In this document: in pieces, positions 14,423 to 19,812 of the stretch
How positions within the stretch are numbered: the stretch's first letter is position 1
How the letters are laid out: the number at the start of each line of letters is the position of its first letter
NCBI GenBank assembly: GCA_013203015.1
Contig: JABMPO010000242.1
Location: 1 to 19,812, forward strand
DNA: 19,812 nt
From: Fidelibacterota bacterium
GTDB lineage: Bacteria > Fidelibacterota > Marinisomatia > Marinisomatales > TCS56
Reading direction: 5' to 3'
Notes under the pieces: model-generated
Seen by the model: only the letters and a program-made list of their open reading frames with translations
What the model was told of the DNA's origin: nothing
Databases searched by the model: none
Position numbers and translations under genes: made by a program

Positions 14423-16185
14423 AATTCACTGTCCAAGGATTTGATAATCGACCGAGCTTCAATCAAAATATCATCATCGTGCTTAATCGAACCAGGGGCA
14501 TATCGGGCAGCATCACAACTGACCAGTAAGGTGTGTAAACAATCCAGCAAGTTGGCTGATATTCTTCCATCTAAAATATTGCTTGCGGCATCAGGAGCAA
14601 GGTTGGACGATTTTAAATTGAGTTTGTCCTGTAAATAGTGATATACGATACCAGTAATTTGCGCGTGGACATTATCATCAATTTGATCAAGCTTTCCAAG
14701 TGCAATTTTAAGGGCTCTTCCCGAGCGTCTGATTCCGAATGTTGATTCGTTATAATTGTGAAAGTTTTTGATTGCACCGGGTGTCAGAACTAAACCAATC
14801 GCAAGTAGATAAAAAAGAACAATCATGAAAGATATAGACCCGCGACCGGTAGAATACCAACGGGGAATCCCCGTTTTGATATACCGTATATCCTTGCTTA
14901 ATAAAGCAACCTCTTCCTTGGTCAGGTTGGTATTTTCAATCAATGCATCACGATTGCTCTCAACCGAAATAGTTATGGGTCTGGTCTTAATGGAATGCCA
15001 TTTATTAGCTTTCGGATTGAAAAAAGGAAATACAATTTGTGGTAAATCATATTGACCGGCTGCTCTCGGTATAAGAATGTACTCCCGAGTGATCGTACCG
15101 GAGATATCATCTCTGAAAGGATCTTTTTTATATTCAGACGTAGGCGGAAATACTTCCAGATCGGTGGGAAATTCCGGATCAGGAAACTCAAACAAGTTAA
15201 GATTTCCAGTGCCCTTTAGAATTAATTTGAATGCAACAGCTTCATGGGTTTTCACCTTACGCCGATCGATTTTAGCTTCCAGTTGGAAGTTACCGACGGC
15301 TCCGCTAAAATTTTTAGGCTGCGGTTTTGGAAAGGATTTAATATCGATTACGACTGTATCGGTCTGGATGACTTTAGTAATGGTTCGTGCTGCAAACGGA
15401 TCAGCGAAAAAATCATCGAATAGTGATCGGCGCGACTGCCGATTACTTTTAACCTCTACCTGACATTTCACTACCATCGGCGATATTTTTAGTTGCCCTG
15501 ATTTAGTTGGAAATAGCGCTGCTTTGTATAAGGTGGCAACCTTGTAGCGTACACTACCAATCGTAACATCACGGAATTGAGGCTGAGATGGGGAATAGAG
15601 GTCATCCACCCAGAAACCAATTGTTTTTGGTTGTTCAATGTACTCTATCCCCCTCAGACTGACTTTTGTATACAATTTATAGGTGATTGTCATTTGTTCA
15701 CCCGGATAAGCCCGCTTTTTATCCGGTTCCACGACTAGGTAAAGATCATCCGCGCCGCCAGTTGATATAGTGTTGCTGCGGGCGTCGGCAACTTGAATGA
15801 TAATCGGTTGAGTCTTGAATATTCTGTGACCAATTCGCGCCGACAAACTTGGGAATTCCAGTTTCCCTGTTTTTTTAGGGTTGAATGTCCAGGTCAGGGT
15901 TCGCGTGCCCGACATTTTACCATTAATCCATTGGAAATTGGTCTGTTGTCCAGGACCGCTGATAAGGTTGAAATTATTCAATGCTGGGGAGATGTCGACT
16001 GCGGGAAACTCATCGCTCCCGGATGTTTCAATTCGATAGGTAAATGTCTCGTTTGGTGCTAATCGATTGGCATCTGTTGAGGCTTTAACTACAATTTCTC
16101 CCCGAATTAATACCGGTATCCATAAAATCAGTATTAATATGGTCGGAAGTATTTTATGACAAAATTTCTTTTCCATGTCTGGCAT
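14419..16185 (-). CDS. batD: BatD protein
   Basis: A 588-residue exported protein with a signal segment (about 10-30, LPTILILILWIPVLIRG). Several immunoglobulin-like beta domains are expected from the family. Conserved features are an early LAPNETFTYRIETSG block, the WTFNPKKTGKLEFPSL strand (about 98-114), and the GTGNLNLFEFPDPEFPTDLEVFPP segment. One membrane helix lies near 450-472 (ISFMIVLFYLLAIGLVLTP), so the beta domains face the periplasm and about 115 residues face the cytoplasm. BatD belongs to the oxygen-tolerance protein family (Pfam BatD) and has no known enzymatic motif. A second in-frame ATG is at codon 4 (16176), which may be the true start; neither has an obvious ribosome site. 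The gap to batC is 60 bases. Confidence 0.92.
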   Translation of the reverse strand: MPDMEKKFCHKILPTILILILWIPVLIRGEIVVKASTDANRLAPNETFTYRIETSGSDEFPAVDISPALNNFNLISGPGQQTNFQWINGKMSGTRTLTWTFNPKKTGKLEFPSLSARIGHRIFKTQPIIIQVADARSNTISTGGADDLYLVVEPDKKRAYPGEQMTITYKLYTKVSLRGIEYIEQPKTIGFWVDDLYSPSQPQFRDVTIGSVRYKVATLYKAALFPTKSGQLKISPMVVKCQVEVKSNRQSRRSLFDDFFADPFAARTITKVIQTDTVVIDIKSFPKPQPKNFSGAVGNFQLEAKIDRRKVKTHEAVAFKLILKGTGNLNLFEFPDPEFPTDLEVFPPTSEYKKDPFRDDISGTITREYILIPRAAGQYDLPQIVFPFFNPKANKWHSIKTRPITISVESNRDALIENTNLTKEEVALLSKDIRYIKTGIPRWYSTGRGSISFMIVLFYLLAIGLVLTPGAIKNFHNYNESTFGIRRSGRALKIALGKLDQIDDNVHAQITGIVYHYLQDKLNLKSSNLAPDAASNILDGRISANLLDCLHTLLVSCDAARYAPGSIKHDDDILIEARSIIKSLDSEL

Positions 16186-16245
16186 ATTATAATTGGATAT
16201 ATCCCATTATTCCAAATGGTAATTCATTAAAATTGTATTTTTGAT

Positions 16246-17010
16246 TTACCAATCCTTTTCCAATTTTTTCGATTTTGCTCGTGCCATTTGTTTTTTCATA
16301 TAAATTTGATCATCATCTTTTAATGCATCCAACATCGCTCGGGCACTTTGCTTGTCAACTGATTCCTGATCCTCCTTCTTTTCCGATTGCTGAGCATCAG
16401 CTTGCTCCGAATCTTTTTCTTCCGATTCTGACTGCTGTTCCTGCTGATCTTCTTCCGATTGCTGATCATTTTCGGAATCAGATTGTTCGGACTGATCGCT
16501 TTTTTCTTGCTGCTGTTTATCTTTCTGATCGGATTGCTGATTATCCTGTTCCTGATCCAATTTCTGCTGATCCTGATCCTGTTGCTTATTTTGCTGTTGT
16601 TGTTGCTCTAATTGCTGGCGCAACAATTCATAATTATACTTGGCATCAACATCATCCGGATCCAATTCGATCGCTTTTTTGAAAAAGGCTAAACTTTCTT
16701 CCGACCGCTGTTCCTGATAAAGAGTATTGCCCATATTGTAGTAGGCTTTGGATTTCAACCTGGCTTCGTCACTGCCCAAGGCCTGCTCAAACGCTTTCCG
16801 GGCAGCCTCCAGATCCTGTTGCTTATAGGCGGTAGCTCCTAACCCGAATTGGGCCTCTGGGTTATCGGGTGATTTTTGCAAAACTGCTTCGTAGTAAGCA
16901 CGGGCGTTTTCGAAATCCTCCTGCCAATAATAGCGGTTTCCTTTATCAATTGCATAGAGCCAATTAATGGTTATACTCAAAGCAATAATGTTAATTATGA
17001 TTTTATACAA
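16246..17010 (-). CDS. batC: BatC-like TPR protein with Gln/Asp/Ser-rich region (TTG start)
   Basis: A 254-residue protein with a signal peptide (1-20, ending WLYA). Three TPR units (about 22-130) follow, each with the typical alternating pattern, for example YWQEDFENARAYYEAVLQKSP and AYYNMGNTLYQEQRSEESLAFFKKAIEL. Residues 133-220 are extremely rich in Q, D, S, E and K, then a short conserved tail ends in KDW. Bat-operon TPR proteins commonly share this plan. The start codon is TTG: GAGG lies 5 bases upstream, the signal begins directly after it, and no better start lies in frame. It overlaps batB by 8 bases. The function of the low-complexity part is unknown. Confidence 0.9.
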   Translation of the reverse strand: MYKIIINIIALSITINWLYAIDKGNRYYWQEDFENARAYYEAVLQKSPDNPEAQFGLGATAYKQQDLEAARKAFEQALGSDEARLKSKAYYNMGNTLYQEQRSEESLAFFKKAIELDPDDVDAKYNYELLRQQLEQQQQQNKQQDQDQQKLDQEQDNQQSDQKDKQQQEKSDQSEQSDSENDQQSEEDQQEQQSESEEKDSEQADAQQSEKKEDQESVDKQSARAMLDALKDDDQIYMKKQMARAKSKKLEKDW

Positions 17011-18031
17011 TTCTTCCTCGCCAGGTTTCTTCTTGTTTGCGTCTCGTTGGCATTATAAATGCAGTGATAAAAAATAGCAGTGCAAAAACTGTGAATAGCT
17101 GATAACGATCCTCAAATTGTGAGTATTCATGGGTTTTTATGGTGCGTTTTTCCATACTGTTGATATCTGCCAGTAATTCACGATAATTTGCAAACCGATT
17201 ATCAAACCTGACATGTATTCCGCTGCCAGCCTGGGCGATCTCCTGCAATATTCTTTCATTCAAAACAGAAGTAATCAGTCGTCCCTGACTGTCTCGCTTA
17301 TAATCATCGGTCTGCCCGTCTTTTGATTTAATTGGAATCAGTGATCCCCCGGCCGTTCCTACACCAACGGTATTAATTACGATACCTACCTGGGCTGCAT
17401 CTGCTGCAACTTTGATGGCTTCACCTTCATGATCTTCCCCATCAGAGACTAACGTTAAAACTTTGTATTTTTCACTTTCTTCGGGAAATGCATTCAGCGC
17501 TGTGTGTAATGCAGTACTTAAGTCAGTCCCCTGAGTTGGAATCATGCGTGTATCTATGGCATCCAGGAACAGGAGTGCTGCTTCATAATCGCTAGTTAAT
17601 GGCAGATACAGATTGCTGGAACCAGCAAACACAATCAATCCGACCCGATCACCGGATAAATGTTTGATCATTTGCGAAATTTCAAACTTAGCTTTTTCGA
17701 TTCTGCTTGGTTTAACGTCTTCAGCATCCATGCTTACCGATACATCAATTGCAAATACCAAATCAACCCCTTTGCGTTCAATGGGCTTTAATCGGGTCCC
17801 AATCTGAGGACCCGATGCTGCAAACAACAAAAATATCAGTCCAAATAGCTGTAACCTTTTTTTCCATAATAAACGGTCACGATTGAGACGACCGAATAAA
17901 TTGGATTCCAGCGCCGGATTGCTGCCTGTAAACAGTTTTTTTGATTTTCGATTTCTTAAAAACCACATTATCCACAAAATACCAACCGGTAAATAAAAGT
18001 AGAGCATTGCCGGATAGCGAAAATCGATCAT
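17003..18031 (-). CDS. batB: BatB, VWA-domain membrane protein
   Basis: A 342-residue inner-membrane protein of the aerotolerance operon. Two N-terminal helices (about 8-24 and 58-73) precede a von Willebrand factor A domain facing the periplasm. The MIDAS metal site is complete: Asp96, Ser98 and Ser100 in AIDVSVS, Thr169 in QGTDLSTAL, and Asp197 in LVSDGED. A C-terminal helix (about 307-326) anchors the domain again. AGGAG lies 6 bases before the ATG, a strong ribosome site, and the ATG overlaps the batA stop by 4 bases. The paired VWA genes batA and batB are diagnostic of Bat operons and similar in architecture to each other, probably by duplication. Confidence 0.95.
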   Translation of the reverse strand: MIDFRYPAMLYFYLPVGILWIMWFLRNRKSKKLFTGSNPALESNLFGRLNRDRLLWKKRLQLFGLIFLLFAASGPQIGTRLKPIERKGVDLVFAIDVSVSMDAEDVKPSRIEKAKFEISQMIKHLSGDRVGLIVFAGSSNLYLPLTSDYEAALLFLDAIDTRMIPTQGTDLSTALHTALNAFPEESEKYKVLTLVSDGEDHEGEAIKVAADAAQVGIVINTVGVGTAGGSLIPIKSKDGQTDDYKRDSQGRLITSVLNERILQEIAQAGSGIHVRFDNRFANYRELLADINSMEKRTIKTHEYSQFEDRYQLFTVFALLFFITAFIMPTRRKQEETWRGRIV

Positions 18032-19020
18032 GTTCGGCTCCTGAAAATTGCGCGATCGAGTGCTTCATATCCCAAACCAAGGATTAATGCCGGTAGCAGC
18101 AACCAGCCAAACAGCTCATGATATTCAGTATATTCTTTAATCTGGATTTCGGTCCGTTCCAATTGATCAATCTGCTGGTAAATCTCAGCTAATGCCGCTT
18201 CATTTTCAGCCCGGAAGTATTGCCCTCCGGTTGCAGCGGCAATCGCTTTTAGGGTTGGTTCATCCATATCCACTTCAACCTGCATAACTCGTTGTCCAAA
18301 CAAGGGATCATTCACCGGATACGGTGCTGTTCCTTTTCGTCCTGCTCCAACAGTATATATTTTAATTCCAAACTGGTTAGCCATATCAGCGGCAGTTACC
18401 GGATCAAGTTCCCCAGCATTGTTGCTGCCGTCTGACAATAATATCATTATCTTAGTTTTGGCAGCACTGTTCCGCAGTCGATTGGTACCATTGGCAATTG
18501 CCATCCCGATAGCCGTTCCGTCGTATGACTTCTCCGCAACCACAATTTCCGTCAGTAGGGATTTTAATACATCTTTATCAACAGTGAGCGGGCACTGTAC
18601 AAATGTTTCCTTGGCAAATACCAATATACCGATTCTATCCGCCCCGCGATTGATAATAAAATCATTGGCGGTGGCTTTTACAGCCTCCAAACGATTGGGT
18701 TGGAAATCCTGGGCAAGCATACTGCTACTGATATCAATTACCAGCACGATATCAATTACTTCCACTTTGGTCTCACTCAGGGAATCTACAGTCCTGGGGC
18801 GAGCCAGCCCGATAATCAGCAATAAAATAATCGCTAATTGTAACCATCGTAAAATTTGTGCTTTAATCCTACCCCTGCGCCGGAATTGTTTCTCAAATAA
18901 ATGAGCTGAAGGTATCCGTAAACTACCTTCATTATTCTTACCATAACGCTGAAACCACCAGACTATACCGGGCAATAATAATAACAGAAATAATACTAAT
19001 GGATGGGCAAATTTTATCAT
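18028..19020 (-). CDS. batA: BatA, VWA-domain membrane protein
   Basis: A 330-residue VWA protein with the same layout as BatB: helices near 7-24 and 56-73, then a VWA domain and a C-terminal helix near 304-322. MIDAS residues are Asp96, Ser98 and Ser100 (VIDISSS), Thr169 in YDGTAIG, and Asp197 in LLSDGSN. VWA domains of this type mediate metal-dependent protein contacts; in the Bat system partners are assumed to be BatB to BatE. It is the first gene of the operon. In Bacteroidetes a MoxR ATPase and a DUF58 gene often precede batA, but here 230 bases of non-coding DNA and then tatA lie upstream. No clear ribosome site is seen before the ATG. Confidence 0.95.
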   Translation of the reverse strand: MIKFAHPLVLFLLLLLPGIVWWFQRYGKNNEGSLRIPSAHLFEKQFRRRGRIKAQILRWLQLAIILLLIIGLARPRTVDSLSETKVEVIDIVLVIDISSSMLAQDFQPNRLEAVKATANDFIINRGADRIGILVFAKETFVQCPLTVDKDVLKSLLTEIVVAEKSYDGTAIGMAIANGTNRLRNSAAKTKIMILLSDGSNNAGELDPVTAADMANQFGIKIYTVGAGRKGTAPYPVNDPLFGQRVMQVEVDMDEPTLKAIAAATGGQYFRAENEAALAEIYQQIDQLERTEIQIKEYTEYHELFGWLLLPALILGLGYEALDRAIFRSRT

Positions 19021-19250
19021 TTTGTCAACAAACCGCAGGCAACTTATTTTATTGTTTTTCCATCACAATTAAATACAAAATAATAGTCGACTAGTTATTT
19101 TATATAAATCCATATACTATGAAAAAAACAAATAGTTTCGAATCACTATCCCGGATTTTCTGTTTAGAGAGTTTGTTTAATTAAGGAGAAAAGTAGAATC
19201 TGTGACCATCTTAATCTGGCATTAAAGCCGACCGCTGAATTAGTTGGAGA
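19021..19250. other. Intergenic region between batA and tatA
   Basis: An AT-rich 230-base gap with only trivial ORFs (the longest plus-strand one, 19119-19184, has 21 codons). It should hold the bat operon promoter and the end of the tatA transcript. A short palindrome TAGTCGACTA (19084-19093) lies 64-73 bases before batA. An AAGGAG-type sequence on the plus strand near 19183 leads only to a seven-codon GTG frame. No promoter or terminator could be placed with confidence. Confidence 0.6.
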
Positions 19251-19478
19251 TTACTTTTTTTCTTCCTCTTTAGGTGGTGATGATTCCGTATCAGCTGCAT
19301 CTTGAATCTCTTTTTGCACACCATCAACAGCACCTTTGAATTCCCGGATACTCTGTCCCAATCCCCGGGCCAGTTCCGGCAAGCGCTTGGCGCCAAATAA
19401 TAATAATATCACCAGAAAAATTACAATTAATTCCCATCCACCGGGCATCCCGGCTAGAAGTATGTCATGATTTGCCAT
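19251..19478 (-). CDS. tatA: Sec-independent protein translocase subunit TatA/TatE
   Basis: A 75-residue single-span protein of the twin-arginine translocase that exports folded proteins. A short N-terminus leads to the transmembrane helix (about 15-29, WELIVIFLVILLLFG). The conserved hinge FG at 28-29 is followed by KRLPELARGLGQSIREFK, which forms the amphipathic helix, and the tail is charged (ending KEEEKK). These features are typical of TatA or TatE; TatB is longer and carries a different hinge. A GGAG about 9 bases before the ATG is a good ribosome site. tatC is not in the window, so the gene is apparently isolated from the rest of the Tat system. It is transcribed divergently from the HAD gene on the right. 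Confidence 0.93.
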   Translation of the reverse strand: MANHDILLAGMPGGWELIVIFLVILLLFGAKRLPELARGLGQSIREFKGAVDGVQKEIQDAADTESSPPKEEEKK

Positions 19479-19632
19479 TAATAAAATCTCCGAATTTTTT
19501 TAGTCATTATTCGACAAATTACCACTAAATATGTAGATTTGCCCTGAAAATTTACAACATCAACACAATATTATGAGATGAAACCGTTATTACTCATATA
19601 TGATCCCATAAATAGACTTGTACATTGGTAAA
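19479..19632. promoter_or_regulatory. Divergent promoter region (tatA / HAD hydrolase)
   Basis: A 154-base AT-rich gap from which tatA is read leftward and the HAD hydrolase rightward, so promoters for both should lie here. No hexamer pair stood out enough to mark a specific site. Confidence 0.4.
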
Positions 19633-19812
19633 ATGACTGGTATAGCAATAATATTCGATATGGATGGAACGCTGGTTGACTCCCTGAGCGGGATTGCCCA
19701 GGCAACAAATAACATCCTGAAACTGGAAGGACATCCGGTTCACCCGATCCAGAATTATCAACAATTCGTAGGTTATGGAATTGACGAATTGCTATCCCGG
19801 GCTTTGCCAGTC
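19633..19812 (+). CDS. HAD-family hydrolase, phosphoglycolate-phosphatase-like (5' part)
   Basis: The first 60 codons of a plus-strand gene cut by the window end. It begins MTGIAIIFDMDGTLVDSLSG, with HAD motif I at residues 8-13: nucleophile Asp9 and acid Asp11. The following alpha-helical stretch matches the cap-type subfamily that includes Gph, beta-phosphoglucomutase and pyrophosphatase PpaX. FVGYGIDELLSRAL near residues 49-58 resembles the Gph-type G-x-G-x-x-x-L block. Substrate cannot be assigned from this fragment. An in-frame TTG (19618) is a possible earlier start, but the ATG at 19633 fits the family better. It is the only plus-strand gene in the window. Confidence 0.88.
   Translation, partial: MTGIAIIFDMDGTLVDSLSGIAQATNNILKLEGHPVHPIQNYQQFVGYGIDELLSRALPV

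Noticed and set aside
16290..16620. Repetitive-looking CTGATC/TTGCTG-rich DNA as a possible repeat array
   Set aside because: It is explained by the low-complexity Gln/Asp/Ser/Glu codons of batC. There is no constant repeat unit or spacer, so it is not a CRISPR or tandem array.
16275..16682. A 135-codon plus-strand ORF inside batC
   Set aside because: It is the complement of the Gln/Asp-rich tract; its composition reflects the repeat bias and not a protein family.
18419..18904. A 161-codon plus-strand ORF inside batA
   Set aside because: Antisense to the VWA domain of batA. The hydrophobic look comes from complementing its codons, and no start signal is seen.
19119..19184. A 21-codon ORF (MKKTNSFESL...) between batA and tatA
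   Set aside because: Very short, no ribosome site and no membrane or toxin-like pattern. Such frames are expected by chance in AT-rich DNA.
19183..19226. AAGGAG-like ribosome site followed by a GTG on the plus strand
   Set aside because: The GTG frame ends after seven codons, so it encodes nothing credible.

Overview
The window looks like a chromosomal segment of a diderm (Gram-negative) bacterium with moderately AT-rich DNA. Evidence for an outer membrane is a LolA-like lipoprotein chaperone, a heptose-phosphatase-like HAD protein and the D-Ala-D-Ala ligase. A complete batA-batB-batC-batD-batE aerotolerance operon and a UpxY-type NusG paralogue together point to the FCB side of the tree (Bacteroidetes, Ignavibacteria or Marinimicrobia-like lineages). 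That placement is an inference from gene content, not a phylogeny.

Layout. Nearly everything lies on the minus strand, so transcription runs from high to low coordinates. Right end: the start of a HAD hydrolase (19633 to the window end, plus strand) diverges from tatA (19251-19478). Next is the batA-batB-batC-batD-batE operon (19020 to 13670), closed by a small exported SPOR-domain protein (13673-13221). A 284-base intergenic stretch (12937-13220) follows. It carries three hairpin-forming sequences and is the only place that looks like dispersed-repeat DNA. Then come yebC-ruvC-ruvA, a class I aminotransferase and gcvT (12936 to 8757). Last is a tightly overlapping run: nucleotide-sugar epimerase, ftsK, lolA-like, flippase-like membrane protein, gmhB-like phosphatase, ddl, nusG-like, cysS (8674 to 443). 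The left end holds a tRNA operon, tRNA-Thr(TGT), tRNA-Tyr(GTA) and the 5' end of a third tRNA, probably Gly. This matches the order known from thrU-tyrU-glyT upstream of tuf in Enterobacteria.

How the genes work together. The epimerase-to-cysS run mixes envelope biogenesis (lolA, flippase, gmhB-like, ddl), chromosome segregation at division (ftsK), a specialised transcription elongation factor and a tRNA synthetase. Many neighbours overlap by 4 bases (ATGA or GTGA), which suggests coupled translation. The Bat proteins form a predicted periplasm/inner-membrane complex of two VWA proteins, two TPR proteins and the large BatD protein. yebC-ruvC-ruvA is a widespread recombination cluster, here without ruvB alongside.

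I found no mobile element, CRISPR array or clearly new system. The most useful observations are start-site corrections (GTG for the SPOR gene and the flippase, TTG for batC), the palindromic repeat cluster, the NusG paralogue in a housekeeping run, and the gmhB-like phosphatase that lacks the zinc loop.
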